From Nitrosopumilus sp. K4 (GTDB lineage: Archaea; Thermoproteota; Nitrososphaeria; Nitrososphaerales; Nitrosopumilaceae), in contig NZ_CP067007.1 in the NCBI RefSeq assembly GCF_018128925.1, positions 1,578,330-1,642,329 of the forward strand: DNA of 64,000 nucleotides, given 5' to 3'. A model generated the notes under the pieces. The model did not search any database, had not been told where the DNA came from, and worked only from the letters and a program-made list of their open reading frames with translations. Positions 41,764-51,076 of this stretch are shown here, piece by piece; position 1 is the first letter of the stretch, and every line of letters starts with the position of its first letter. Both the position numbers and the translations under genes were made by a program.

Positions 41764-42951
41764 GTGGAATATAGGTTAACTCTAGCAAAAAGAATGCTAT
41801 TTAACAAAAAAGGGAGTCTAATCGGCGCTGTCTTAGCAGTTACGATTGGCATTTTAGTAATTCATGTAAACTTTGTAATTTTTCAGGGTCTTTTTGATGC
41901 AATAGTCCGAGACATTAGCAACTATCGAAACGGTGACATTCTTGTTACTGATGAGGCAGACTATATCGATAAATCTGATCTTTCATTGGCCAATTGGTTT
42001 GAAAGGATACCTTATGTTGAAGCTGCGACTCCGCGGCTTTCATCAACGGCCGAGATGAACATGACAAAAAATGGAAAATTAATTGAAGAAACTCGAATAC
42101 CTATAGTTGGGGTTGATCCATTTAGAGATGTTAGAGCATCTACTGTTCATGAAACAATATCTGATGGAAGCTATGTATTTTCAAGAAATTCCATTGTGCT
42201 TGGTTCAAACATAGCAGACGATCTGGGAGGTGCACAAGTAGGAGACAGTGTTAAAGTTCTTGTAGTGGATAGATATGGTGAAGATCAAATAAGACGATTT
42301 ACAGTTTCTGGAATTGCAAAATCTCCTGGTGGACAAGGATTTGATTATACTGCAGTTGTACATATTGACACATTACGTGATATGATGAAACGAGACGGCG
42401 AATCTGGCTCCTTTATGGTAAAGCTAAATGATCCTAACAAAGCTTTTGAAGTAAAAGAATTCTTTTTGAGATCATTTCCTAATGATGATTTTTTAGCTGA
42501 AACCATTGAAGAATCTGCTGAAGAACAACTTGCAGGATTTAGATCTGGTATCGCAATGATCAACATGATTGGATATTTTGGAATGATGTCGTCTGCATTT
42601 GCTATAGTTACAATTCAGATGATGTTGGTAAATGGTAAAACACGTGAAATAGGTGTTATGAGATCTATTGGTGCAAAAAGAAAAGATATTTTGATTATCT
42701 TTATCTTCCAAGGAATGATTATTGGTGCAATAGGTGCTGGTGTAGGCACTGCTGCAGGCTTGGGATACACATTTTATGCAAAAGAAACAAAGATGTCATT
42801 TAACAATAGTCTTCCTTTGGAAGTAAGTTATGATTGGGTAAAAATTACACAAACTGCCTTGACTTCATTTATTCTAGCGATAATTGCATCATTATATCCG
42901 TCGTATAGAGCAACAAAACTTCTACCTGTGGAGGCGATGAGAACTGTCTAA
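41764..42951 (+). CDS. ABC transporter permease (FtsX/MacB type)
   Basis: 395 aa from GTG 41764. One N-terminal helix (GSLIGAVLAVTIGILVIHVNFVI), a large extracytoplasmic domain (50-260) and three C-terminal helices from about 268, with the conserved EIGVMRSIGAKRKDIL between them and the ending YPSYRATKLLPVEAMRTV typical of FtsX-like permeases. Moves lipids/proteins at the membrane or works as a mechanotransducer. Operon with the ATPase and a secreted protein. Confidence 0.9.
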   Translation: MEYRLTLAKRMLFNKKGSLIGAVLAVTIGILVIHVNFVIFQGLFDAIVRDISNYRNGDILVTDEADYIDKSDLSLANWFERIPYVEAATPRLSSTAEMNMTKNGKLIEETRIPIVGVDPFRDVRASTVHETISDGSYVFSRNSIVLGSNIADDLGGAQVGDSVKVLVVDRYGEDQIRRFTVSGIAKSPGGQGFDYTAVVHIDTLRDMMKRDGESGSFMVKLNDPNKAFEVKEFFLRSFPNDDFLAETIEESAEEQLAGFRSGIAMINMIGYFGMMSSAFAIVTIQMMLVNGKTREIGVMRSIGAKRKDILIIFIFQGMIIGAIGAGVGTAAGLGYTFYAKETKMSFNNSLPLEVSYDWVKITQTALTSFILAIIASLYPSYRATKLLPVEAMRTV

Positions 42952-43648
42952 GGTACTTGAAATCCAAAATCTAAGTAAAATTTACGGAGAAGGAGAAAAT
43001 AAAGTAAAAGCTCTTGATAATGTTTCATTTTCAATTGAAAAAGGCGAATTTGTTCTCATTGTTGGTAGTTCTGGCTCAGGAAAATCCACTTTGCTAAACA
43101 TGATTGGTTTGTTAGACCAACCAACAAATGGTAAAGTTTTCATTGATGGAACTGATACCACGCTTCTTGATGATGGAAAAGTTTCTTCATTTAGAAATAA
43201 AAAACTAGGATTCATTTTCCAATTTTCTAATCTTCTATCTGATCTTACAGTACTTGAAAATGTATTGCTTCCAAGGCAAATTGCTGGAACCAATGAAACA
43301 TCAGAAAAAGATGCAAGCGAATTACTTTCTGCAGTGGGATTAGAATCTCAAATGAATAAAAGAGCAAATAAGATTTCTGGTGGTCAAGCTCAACGTGCAG
43401 CAATTGCGAGAGGTTTGATAAATAACCCCTCTATTGTATTGGCTGATGAACCCACAGGAAATCTTGATTCAGTGACTTCAGAAAAAATTGTTAATCTACT
43501 AAAATCTATGGCAAAAAAACTGAATCAAACTTTCATAATTGTAACTCATGATAGAGAACATTTTGGAGATGTTGATAGGGTAATTACTATCAAAGATGGA
43601 CGTGCATTTGAGGGTGACTTACCTTCTCAAATGGAGGTTGTGGCATGA
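42944..43648 (+). CDS. ABC transporter ATPase (LolD/MacB type), CTG start
   Basis: 234 aa. VLEIQNLSKIYGEGENKVKAL starts a normal MacB-type ATPase; Walker A is GSSGSGKST (codons from about 43064), the signature is ISGGQAQR, Walker B VLADEPTGNLDS and the switch VTHDREH. The frame is closed by TGA at 42938, and no ATG, GTG or TTG occurs before Walker A: the first TTG (43091) lies inside it. CTG 42944 sits 9 nt after GGAGG (42930-42934) and gives the expected N-terminus. It overlaps the permease stop by 8 nt. Confidence 0.85.
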   Translation: MSKVLEIQNLSKIYGEGENKVKALDNVSFSIEKGEFVLIVGSSGSGKSTLLNMIGLLDQPTNGKVFIDGTDTTLLDDGKVSSFRNKKLGFIFQFSNLLSDLTVLENVLLPRQIAGTNETSEKDASELLSAVGLESQMNKRANKISGGQAQRAAIARGLINNPSIVLADEPTGNLDSVTSEKIVNLLKSMAKKLNQTFIIVTHDREHFGDVDRVITIKDGRAFEGDLPSQMEVVA

Positions 43649-44949
43649 TCTCAAAAATTACAGTCTTGTTTGGATTGGTTTTTTTATCACCTTTACTTAT
43701 TGAGTCCTCATTTGCTCAAATTTCATCAGGCGGATTTGGTGATTCTCCTTTTGAAAGAGATTATGGTGATGTTAAGTTTCTTGATGCCTATTTTGGAACC
43801 ATCAATAACAAAATTGAAGTTGAACCCGGTGATCTAAATGTTCCATTTACAGTTGTATTTGCAAATGTAGGAACACAAGATATTACAGGAATTAGAGGAC
43901 AATTATCATTACCGTTTGGATTTTCATCTGCAGATGGTCCAAGTTCTACAATTTATGCTGACAGTGATTCCAATTCACTTGCAGGAGAAAATTTTCATCT
44001 AACATTTTTTGTAAATATTGACAAAAATGCAAAGATTCAACAATATCCTGGAACTGTAAAGGTAGATTATTCTAGATTAAGAGAGTCGGGAGTTAGAACT
44101 TCCTTCTCTGAATTTGATTTCAAAGTTACAGGTGATAGTATTATCAACGTAAGGGCACTTGAGCCATTTTTAACATCATTGAGAACAAATGAAGTCATAA
44201 TTGAAATATCAAATGATGGAACTGCTCCAATTTCAAGTGTAGATATTGTGGCAACAAATACTCAAACTGAAATTGCATCAACTGCATCATCAACTACAAA
44301 TGTTGAAAATGTTGTAATTTTGGAATCCAATTGGGATATTGGTAACATTAATCCAAAGTCTTCCAGATATCTTACTGCAACAGTATATGTTCCAGAATCT
44401 CTAAAGGGAGATACATTAAGAATCCCATTGTCAATAAACTACTATAATGCACATGGTGATCAACAAACAATTTCTAAAATTGTTGATTTTTACATTAAAG
44501 GTCTAATTGATTTATCAGTATATGATGTTAAAGTAATTGAATTATCAGGAACCCAAATGGTTGTTGGTGAAATAATTAATGAAGGAAATGAAGATGGTTT
44601 GTTTGGGTTTGTTACATTAGAAGGATTAAATGATTCAAACATTAAAACAAAAACTCAGTTTATTGATGAAATAGAAATTGACGCACCTGTCCCATTTAAT
44701 GTTCCATTAGAATTTGATGGTGAACCAAAGTATGGTGCGCATGATATCAAAATTATTGTTAGATACAAAGATAATACTAGAGATGAAATCTTTCTTCCTT
44801 ATGAAACAACAATTTTTATTGAAAAACCATCAAATGATGAAGAATCTGATAATACTTCTCAAATGCTCATAATTCCTCTAATAATTGCTGCAGGTCTTGG
44901 ATTCTATTTGTATCGTAAGCGTAAAAGTACCAAAACCAATACAAACTAA
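43645..44949 (+). CDS. secreted membrane-anchored protein of the ABC export operon (COG1361-like)
   Basis: 434 aa. Signal peptide (KITVLFGLVFLSPLLIESSFA), three or so tandem immunoglobulin-like/CARDB-type domains (e.g. PFTVVFANVGTQDITG and NEVIIEISNDGTAPIS), then a C-terminal helix (MLIIPLIIAAGLGFYLYRK). ATGA overlap with the ATPase gene. By position it is the extracytoplasmic partner or cargo of the transporter, as in other archaeal permease-ATPase-COG1361 sets; that role is inferred. Confidence 0.8.
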   Translation: MISKITVLFGLVFLSPLLIESSFAQISSGGFGDSPFERDYGDVKFLDAYFGTINNKIEVEPGDLNVPFTVVFANVGTQDITGIRGQLSLPFGFSSADGPSSTIYADSDSNSLAGENFHLTFFVNIDKNAKIQQYPGTVKVDYSRLRESGVRTSFSEFDFKVTGDSIINVRALEPFLTSLRTNEVIIEISNDGTAPISSVDIVATNTQTEIASTASSTTNVENVVILESNWDIGNINPKSSRYLTATVYVPESLKGDTLRIPLSINYYNAHGDQQTISKIVDFYIKGLIDLSVYDVKVIELSGTQMVVGEIINEGNEDGLFGFVTLEGLNDSNIKTKTQFIDEIEIDAPVPFNVPLEFDGEPKYGAHDIKIIVRYKDNTRDEIFLPYETTIFIEKPSNDEESDNTSQMLIIPLIIAAGLGFYLYRKRKSTKTNTN

Positions 44950-44984
44950 AATTAGAAATATAGAAATTATGTGCTAATTTTAAA

Positions 44985-45317
44985 ATGAAACTTACTTTAA
45001 TTATTCTGATTGCAGCACTAGTAATTGGTGGTTCAATTATTTCATATGGATATTTGACTAATCAACAACCAATAGAAGTTGTAGAAAAATCTACACCCTA
45101 TGAAAAACTAACAAACTACAAAGAAGAATTAGAAAAAATTAATCAGTACAATCAGAAAATTCTGAGTGATCTTCAACAACAAATCAGTGATTCTGATGAT
45201 GAAAACTTGGAACAACTAAAACAAGAGATTCAAGTTCTAAAACGGGTTATTGATGAAAACAAGGTAGAACTAGATCAAGTTATACAAAAACTCTCAAAAA
45301 TGGAATCGACTCCTTAG
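44985..45317 (+). CDS. membrane-anchored coiled-coil protein
   Basis: 110 aa. N-terminal helix (LTLIILIAALVIGGSIISYGYL) followed by a continuous coiled coil from about 35 to 106 (KLTNYKEELEKINQYNQKI, LEQLKQEIQVLKRVI as landmarks). Probably extracytoplasmic or tethered; no catalytic motif. It lies 35 bp after the ABC operon and could belong to it. Confidence 0.6.
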   Translation: MKLTLIILIAALVIGGSIISYGYLTNQQPIEVVEKSTPYEKLTNYKEELEKINQYNQKILSDLQQQISDSDDENLEQLKQEIQVLKRVIDENKVELDQVIQKLSKMESTP

Positions 45318-45386
45318 ATCGCATAATTCCATTTTTGGGAAAAAAACGCCAACATTATATCATATTTTGTAGTATAATTATTGGGC

Positions 45387-45455
45387 ATGGGAAAAACTCT
45401 GTTTCTATTTCTAGCTGGTGCTGTTGTTGGATTTGTCACAACACCATTACTATGA
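45387..45455 (+). CDS. possible 22-aa membrane micro-protein
   Basis: ATG 45387 to TGA 45453 encodes MGKTLFLFLAGAVVGFVTTP plus two Leu: a short hydrophobic helix with a GxxxG-like AGAVVGF motif. TATAATTATT precedes the ATG by about 12 nt. Size is below reliable calling; listed because the rest of 45318-45507 is otherwise empty. Confidence 0.3.
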   Translation: MGKTLFLFLAGAVVGFVTTPLL

Positions 45456-45507
45456 GGTAGAATTTGAAAATACTCAATTCATATACTAATTTTTTAAATT
45501 AGTTTTA

Positions 45508-45705
45508 TTGGAAACCCATAGGCTTCTTACTCTTCTTGGCGTTGTTTTGTTGATTGCCACTATTGCAATATTTTATCTTGATGAGGAAAAACCCCAAGAT
45601 GAATTTAGTTTTGCATATGTTACTGGAATTTCAATGATAGTTGTATTTTTAGCTAGTCTTGCAATTGTCAATAAAGGAAAATTTAAAGAAAAATCAAAAA
45701 ATTAG
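45508..45705 (+). CDS. small two-helix membrane protein
   Basis: 65 aa from TTG 45508. Helix 1 LLTLLGVVLLIATIAIFYL, a charged loop (DEEKPQDE), helix 2 FAYVTGISMIVVFLASLAIV, basic tail KGKFKEKSKN. A helical hairpin with both ends likely on the cytoplasmic side. Function unknown. Confidence 0.55.
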   Translation: METHRLLTLLGVVLLIATIAIFYLDEEKPQDEFSFAYVTGISMIVVFLASLAIVNKGKFKEKSKN

Positions 45706-45770
45706 TAATTTTCTTCTCAGATACCTCCAAAAGACCTTAAGATTATAAGCAATTACTAGATCTTGCGATC

Positions 45771-46157
45771 ATGTCGTTTGATGAAATAGAAGTTCCTAAA
45801 GAACTTCGTGAATTTATGTTAGATGGAGCAGAAGAAACAGTTCTAGGCCAAAAAAATGGTGCAAACAAACAATATCGTTATGGAAATTTACACATTAGAG
45901 AATATGATGATAAATTTCTAGTTCATACTGATAAAATTGATCCAAGAATAGATCCTCTTGGTCACTTGGTACATGATGCACCAGAAGTTTTGATTGGATT
46001 AGCTTGTGCTATATTTGGAGGCTCTCAAATTGGAAAAGCATTATCTAACAAAAACAATTCAAAAAAATCATCCATTACAACAGGATTGGCATCTTCTATA
46101 ATTTCTGGATACATGGGATATATTGCAACTAAAAAAATTAAAAATTATTTGGAGTAG
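45771..46157 (+). CDS. hypothetical protein next to ABC1 kinase
   Basis: 128 aa. The first 75 residues are soluble (YRYGNLHIREYDDKFLVHTDK), then a Gly/Ala-rich hydrophobic part (LIGLACAIFGGSQIGKAL; SSIISGYMGYIATK) that may form two membrane helices. It ends two bases before the ABC1 kinase gene, so the two are certainly cotranscribed. A membrane partner of the kinase is a reasonable inference. Confidence 0.55.
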   Translation: MSFDEIEVPKELREFMLDGAEETVLGQKNGANKQYRYGNLHIREYDDKFLVHTDKIDPRIDPLGHLVHDAPEVLIGLACAIFGGSQIGKALSNKNNSKKSSITTGLASSIISGYMGYIATKKIKNYLE

Positions 46158-46159
46158 AA

Positions 46160-47713
46160 ATGTCAACTGTTAGAACTATACATGTATTGGTAAAGCTTTT
46201 GCCATCTATTTTTGCCTTAAGGAAGGATAGAAAAAAATGGGTTAATCAAGAAGGCAAAGAACTTGATTTAGAAAGATTTAGAAAAAATGCAAGAAAAGTT
46301 CTAAACACATTCATTTCATTGGGACCTGTTTACATAAAACTTGGACAATGGTTATCCTCGAGAGCTGATATACTTCCACAGCCATACTTAGAAGAACTTG
46401 CAAAACTTCAGGATAACGTTCCTGCAGCGCCATTTGATCAGGTAAAACCAATAATTGAAAATGATATTGGTCCAATCGATGAAACATTTGAAAATATTGA
46501 TCCAAATCCTGTCTCTGGTGCATCTTTAGGGCAAGTTTATCGTGGAACACTATCTGGACAAGAGATTGTTGTAAAAGTTAAAAGACCTGGAATCGAAACG
46601 GTTGTTAAAGAAGACATTAAAGTTCTAAAAAAAATTCTTCCCCTAGCATTAAGATTCGTTGATCCAAATTTACGTTTTTCAGCAAAGGCTATGCTGTCTC
46701 AATTTATTGAAACCATTCATGAAGAAATGGATTATACGAATGAATCCACAAATCTAAAAAAAATAAAGCATGACATGGAAAAAAACGATAAAGTTGTTGT
46801 TCCCGAGGTATATGACAAGTATTCTTCTAAGAATGTCCTTACGATGGAATATCTGCCTGGAATCAAAGTAACAAATGTTGAGGCACTCAATGAAAAAGGG
46901 ATTGATAGGCAGAAACTAGTCGTTGATGTACACAAAGTCTTCTTTACGATGCTCCTTAGACATTCTGTTTTTCATGCTGACCCTCACCCTGGAAATATCT
47001 CAGTTACTGATAATGGAAAACTGATTTTGTATGACTATGGAATGGTTGGAAGACTTGATAATGAAACTAGACTCAGACTAATTCGTCTCTATCTTGCTCT
47101 TGTAGAAAAAGATCCTCCTAGAACAGTAAATGCAATGAATGATCTTGGAATGCTTACTCCAGATTTTAATCGTTCAGTAATTGAAAAAGGAATTGAGCTT
47201 ACAGTTAGAGCAATGCATGGAAAAAAACCTGATGAAATGGAAGTTGAAAGCTTGATGGAACTTGCAAACAAAACTATGAGCAAATTTCCATTTGTTCTTC
47301 CAAAAAACTTGGCACTATACATGAGAATGGCATCTATTATTGAGGGAATTTACAAAACACACAAAGTTGATTTCAAATTTGTCAAAGTTGTTAGAGAAAT
47401 TTTGGAAGAAGAGAGTTTGATAAAGGATGCGTATATCGAAGAACTGAAGTACTCATTTGAAAGATTTGCAAAATCCATAGATGCAACTATTTCCATTGCA
47501 CCAGAATTAAAAAAATTCTTAGATGAAAAAAGATCTCTTCAATTGCTTAATGCAAAACCTAAATCAAATATCCTACTTTCTGGTAGTATACTTTCAGCTT
47601 CTATGTTTATTGGATCTGCTCTTTTGTATTCATCTGACGAATCAATTGGTACAATTGGAATGGTTGGCTCACTAATAACAATGGGAATTTTTGCAGTTTT
47701 TAGGAATCATTAG
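46160..47713 (+). CDS. ABC1/UbiB/AarF-family atypical kinase
   Basis: 517 aa. YIKLGQWLSSRADILP is the KxGQ motif, GASLGQVYRG the Ala-rich loop in place of the Gly-rich loop, VVKVKRPG the ATP lysine, ADPHPGNI the catalytic loop and LYDYGMVG the metal DxG. Two C-terminal membrane helices (from about 470) end the chain. UbiB proteins support quinone or lipid metabolism by ATPase activity; here menaquinone-linked use is possible but unproven. Confidence 0.9.
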   Translation: MSTVRTIHVLVKLLPSIFALRKDRKKWVNQEGKELDLERFRKNARKVLNTFISLGPVYIKLGQWLSSRADILPQPYLEELAKLQDNVPAAPFDQVKPIIENDIGPIDETFENIDPNPVSGASLGQVYRGTLSGQEIVVKVKRPGIETVVKEDIKVLKKILPLALRFVDPNLRFSAKAMLSQFIETIHEEMDYTNESTNLKKIKHDMEKNDKVVVPEVYDKYSSKNVLTMEYLPGIKVTNVEALNEKGIDRQKLVVDVHKVFFTMLLRHSVFHADPHPGNISVTDNGKLILYDYGMVGRLDNETRLRLIRLYLALVEKDPPRTVNAMNDLGMLTPDFNRSVIEKGIELTVRAMHGKKPDEMEVESLMELANKTMSKFPFVLPKNLALYMRMASIIEGIYKTHKVDFKFVKVVREILEEESLIKDAYIEELKYSFERFAKSIDATISIAPELKKFLDEKRSLQLLNAKPKSNILLSGSILSASMFIGSALLYSSDESIGTIGMVGSLITMGIFAVFRNH

Positions 47714-48100
47714 TTATTCTACTTTGATATCTTTTCCACGCTTTTGAACAGGAATAGTAATTGTTAAAACACCTTGTTCGTATTTTGCTGAAGTTACAGA
47801 TTCTTCTTTAAGTTCAATTGGCAATCTCATTTTTTTATCAATAATGTTTGGTCTTTGATTACATACCATGTTGTGTTTTTTATCATCAGAAATTTCCTTA
47901 CATGCTTGAATTGACAAAATATTTCCATCAAGCGATAATTTGATATCTTTTTTCTGAAATCCAGGCATATCTACAATTAATGTCAATTTTTCATCATCTA
48001 GGTGTATATCAACAGGCGGTAAAACAAATTCATAAAATTCTCTTGATTTGTTTCCTATTTCTTTCATCATTTCTTTAGCCATAGATTTCACTAATCCCAT
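47714..48100 (-). CDS. Hsp20/alpha-crystallin small heat-shock protein
   Basis: 128 aa. The alpha-crystallin core spans about 28-120: LTLIVDMPGFQKKDIKLSLDGNILSIQA (landmark PGFQKKDI) and the final ALKYEQ-like YEQGVLTITIPV, with an IxI-type ITI. ATP-independent holdase in the cytosol. Directly convergent with the ABC1 kinase gene (stop codons adjacent). Confidence 0.9.
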   Translation of the reverse strand: MGLVKSMAKEMMKEIGNKSREFYEFVLPPVDIHLDDEKLTLIVDMPGFQKKDIKLSLDGNILSIQACKEISDDKKHNMVCNQRPNIIDKKMRLPIELKEESVTSAKYEQGVLTITIPVQKRGKDIKVE

Positions 48101-48176
48101 TTTGTGATATGTGGTTAATTTTTGGTTATAAACTTTGATAGATTTTTAATCAATCAATTTCTCTGTTCAATTGACT

Positions 48177-48758
48177 ATGATTATTGTTATTGAGGGTGGA
48201 GATCAGGCAGGCAAAAAAACTCAAACTGCAATGCTTGCCAAGGCTCTTACAAAAAGAAAGATCAAAACAAAGACCTTTAGCTTTCCTGATTACAAAACAC
48301 CAATTGGCAAAGAGATTGCAAAATATCTAGCAGGAAAAAGAAAATTTCCCCCACAAGTAATTCATTGCCTTCTTGCTGCAAATAGATGGGAAAAATTAGA
48401 TGAAATTATCAAGGCACAATCAAAAAATTCAGTATTGATAATGAATCGGTACTATCAATCAAATTTAGTATATGGTCTGGCAAATGGCATGAAGCAAAAA
48501 TGGCTAGAAAATCTAGATACGGGACTTCCAAAAGCTGATCTTGTTGTTTTACTAGATGTTACTCAAACTGAATCATTTAATAGAAAAAAGGCAAACCGAG
48601 ATAAATTTGAAAAAAATGAAGAATTCCTAAGAAAAATCTCAGTTCTTTATAGAAAGACTGCAAAGAAAAAACACTGGAAAATTATAGATGCCTCAAAATC
48701 AAAACAAGAAGTTCATGAAGAAATTCTAAAAACATTTTCAAAAAAAATAGGATTATGA
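48177..48758 (+). CDS. tmk: thymidylate kinase
   Basis: 193 aa from ATG 48177 (a TTG at 48171 adds two residues). P-loop region EGGDQAGKKTQT is a variant: standard Tmk has GxDGxGKTTQ, here the residue after GK is Lys. NRYYQSNLVYGLANG fits the DRY-type motif with Asn for Asp, and LVVLLDVTQTES the strand before the lid. Converts dTMP to dTDP. First of a three-gene nucleotide operon, linked by ATGA to the HD gene. Confidence 0.82.
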   Translation: MIIVIEGGDQAGKKTQTAMLAKALTKRKIKTKTFSFPDYKTPIGKEIAKYLAGKRKFPPQVIHCLLAANRWEKLDEIIKAQSKNSVLIMNRYYQSNLVYGLANGMKQKWLENLDTGLPKADLVVLLDVTQTESFNRKKANRDKFEKNEEFLRKISVLYRKTAKKKHWKIIDASKSKQEVHEEILKTFSKKIGL

Positions 48759-49990
48759 AAAAAAATTATCTAGACATAATAGATCCCATTCACGATTTTA
48801 TTCGCGTATATGATCATGAACTCAAATTAATTGATAATCCAATTTTCCAAAGACTAAGAAGAATTAGACAATTATCTGGCGCTCACCTGACATATCCTGC
48901 GGCACAACACACAAGATTTGAGCATTCATTAGGTGTAATGCATATCTCTGGGCAGGCGGGAAATGCATTATTTGAAAAAGGGATTATAAAATCTGAGGAT
49001 ATTCAAATTTTGAGACTTGCAGGACTCTTACATGACATTGGACACGGTCCATTCTCTCATCTTTTTGAAGAAATCATACAAAAAAAGAAAGTGTCACATG
49101 AGGATTTTGGTAAGGAAATAATTCTAAAATCTGAAATTGGTGATAGTATTTCAAAAAACGGATTTGATAAAAAACTTGTAACAAAGATAGCCTTTGGCGA
49201 TTCTAAATTTCAGTATTTGAATGAAATTGTTTCTGGAGCATTAAGCGCTGATATGATGGATTATTTGCTAAGAGATGGTTATTTTACAGGAGCAGAACAT
49301 GCAAAGATTGATCACAAACGATTAACTCAATCATTAGATGTATACAAACAAAAACTTGCTTTAGAACGTTCTGCCTTGTATTCATTTGAATCAATGATGC
49401 ATTCTAGATATCAAATGTTTAAGGCAGTCTATTTTCATAAAACAGTTAGAGCAGCAGAAGTAATGCTTTTGGAAGCATTACGCTTATCTGATGATGAATT
49501 TGGTTTTACGTCCTTTAATCTTGATGAATATGTAAAATTAACAGACGAGTATGTATTATCAAAACTAATCTCATCAAAATCTTCAAAATTAAAGAGAGCA
49601 AAACAATTTGCAATAGATTATCAAAATAGGAAATTACTCAAATGCGTTTATGAAAGAATTCTAACTAGTACAAGAAATTTGGGAAAGATCAAAACAAACG
49701 AATTAAGATCCTCAATTTCTAAAAAATCTAAAATTGATGAAACTGAAATTTTTGTTGACAGTTCTGTTACTCCATCTATACCTCTTGCACCTTCAAAGAA
49801 GGAATCAAAACAAATTATTCTAATTAGTCAAGAAAATGGAAAATCATCTGCTCAAGAACTATCTATTTCAAAAATCCCTGTAGTTTCAGCAATATCTGGA
49901 TTTATGAATATCTTGAGAATTTACACACACCAAAAGAATCGAAACAAAGTTGAAATTGCCGCAAAATCAATACTTGATGGATTAAAATAA
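48755..49990 (+). CDS. HD-domain phosphohydrolase (dNTPase/SAMHD1-like)
   Basis: 411 aa. [28 protein letters not shown] and [13 protein letters not shown] supply the H...HD...D metal site of dGTPase/SAMHD1-type triphosphohydrolases. The C-terminal 150 residues form an added alpha/beta part. Overlap with tmk and pyrH (1 nt) suggests control of dNTP levels, but the substrate is not proven by sequence. Confidence 0.87.
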   Translation: MKKNYLDIIDPIHDFIRVYDHELKLIDNPIFQRLRRIRQLSGAHLTYPAAQHTRFEHSLGVMHISGQAGNALFEKGIIKSEDIQILRLAGLLHDIGHGPFSHLFEEIIQKKKVSHEDFGKEIILKSEIGDSISKNGFDKKLVTKIAFGDSKFQYLNEIVSGALSADMMDYLLRDGYFTGAEHAKIDHKRLTQSLDVYKQKLALERSALYSFESMMHSRYQMFKAVYFHKTVRAAEVMLLEALRLSDDEFGFTSFNLDEYVKLTDEYVLSKLISSKSSKLKRAKQFAIDYQNRKLLKCVYERILTSTRNLGKIKTNELRSSISKKSKIDETEIFVDSSVTPSIPLAPSKKESKQIILISQENGKSSAQELSISKIPVVSAISGFMNILRIYTHQKNRNKVEIAAKSILDGLK

Positions 49991-50673
49991 TGAAAAAAAG
50001 AATTGTAATCAAACTATCTGGTAGAGTTTTTGGCATGGATAATGTCAAAATGCTTAAAGACTATGCATCATTTTTGGTCAAAATCAGCAAAGTTTGCCAA
50101 CCAATTGTGATTGCAGGCGGTGGTAATATTGCAAGACACTATATTTCACATGCAAGATCATCTGGCGCTGATGAATCTACACTTGACGAATTAGGTATTG
50201 AGATTTCTAGATTAAATGCAAAACTCTTGATTTACGCTTTAAAAAACAAAGCGTATTCCCATCCTCCAACTACACTTCAAGAAGTAAGACATGCAGTTGA
50301 TGATGGTCTGATTGTGGTTGCAGGAGGACTACATCCAGGACAAAGCACAAATGGAACAGCAGCTCTAATTGCCGAAAAAGTCAAAGCTGAACAATTCCTT
50401 AATGCAACTGATGTTGATGGAGTATATGATATGGATCCAAACAAATTCAAAAAAGCAAAGAAATTCAAAAGAATTGATCTAAAACATTTGAAAACAATGT
50501 TGGTCCATGAGGATTCTGTGGCAGGTGGTTATGATTTGATGGATATTGTTGCATTGAAAATTATAGAACGCTCAAAAATCAAAACCAGAATTCTCAAGGC
50601 AGATCCAAAAATTATTGAAAAAGCAATCAAAGGCTCAGATGTTGGAACTGAAATAATTCTTGCATCAAAATGA
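49990..50673 (+). CDS. pyrH: uridylate kinase
   Basis: 227 aa, archaeal UMP kinase of the amino-acid-kinase fold. KLSGRVFG is the phosphate loop, [12 protein letters not shown] the UMP-binding part, [19 protein letters not shown] and [13 protein letters not shown] the active-site and ATP segments. Phosphorylates UMP to UDP. Third gene of the operon; ends one base before the convergent gene. Confidence 0.92.
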   Translation: MKKRIVIKLSGRVFGMDNVKMLKDYASFLVKISKVCQPIVIAGGGNIARHYISHARSSGADESTLDELGIEISRLNAKLLIYALKNKAYSHPPTTLQEVRHAVDDGLIVVAGGLHPGQSTNGTAALIAEKVKAEQFLNATDVDGVYDMDPNKFKKAKKFKRIDLKHLKTMLVHEDSVAGGYDLMDIVALKIIERSKIKTRILKADPKIIEKAIKGSDVGTEIILASK

Positions 50674-51030
50674 TTATTCTGAAATTTCGTTTTGAATAGT
50701 TGGTCGTGTCTCAGACCATATCTGAATTTCTTTTCCAGGAAATTCTGGCATTCCAGAATCTCTTAGTTTTTTGTATATTTTGAATGCCTCTTCTTTTTCT
50801 ACGGCCTTAGATTGTGCTTTAGTAAACCCGTCATTATCTACAATAATTGCAACAAATCCATCTAGGGAGTTTATTACAGCGGTCAGGTCTTCTTCTCCAA
50901 CTGGAACAAATTGCCCATTTACTTTTTTTGTTGTAAGTGTTAGCATTCCAAATCCTGCAGCATCAAACATCTTCATTTGAGATTTACTTGCTCTCTGTTT
51001 TCCTTGTTGTACTGCCTGGAAATATTGCAT
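50674..51030 (-). CDS. hypothetical cytosolic protein
   Basis: 118 aa, alpha/beta, no signal or membrane segment. Features: helical start FQAVQQGKQRASKSQMKMFD, a strand-rich middle (MLTLTTKKVNGQFVPVG, GFVAIIVDND) and an end with FPGKEIQIWSE. Not recognised. It follows the zinc-ribbon gene at 51077 on the same strand (46 bp). Confidence 0.5.
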   Translation of the reverse strand: MQYFQAVQQGKQRASKSQMKMFDAAGFGMLTLTTKKVNGQFVPVGEEDLTAVINSLDGFVAIIVDNDGFTKAQSKAVEKEEAFKIYKKLRDSGMPEFPGKEIQIWSETRPTIQNEISE

Positions 51031-51076
51031 GTTTTTTTCCCGTTTTTATGATATAATAACTATTTTCAGATTAGAT

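Noticed and set aside
43091-43648. Short ABC ATPase start at TTG 43091
   Set aside because: It would remove Walker A; homology clearly extends upstream to about 42944.
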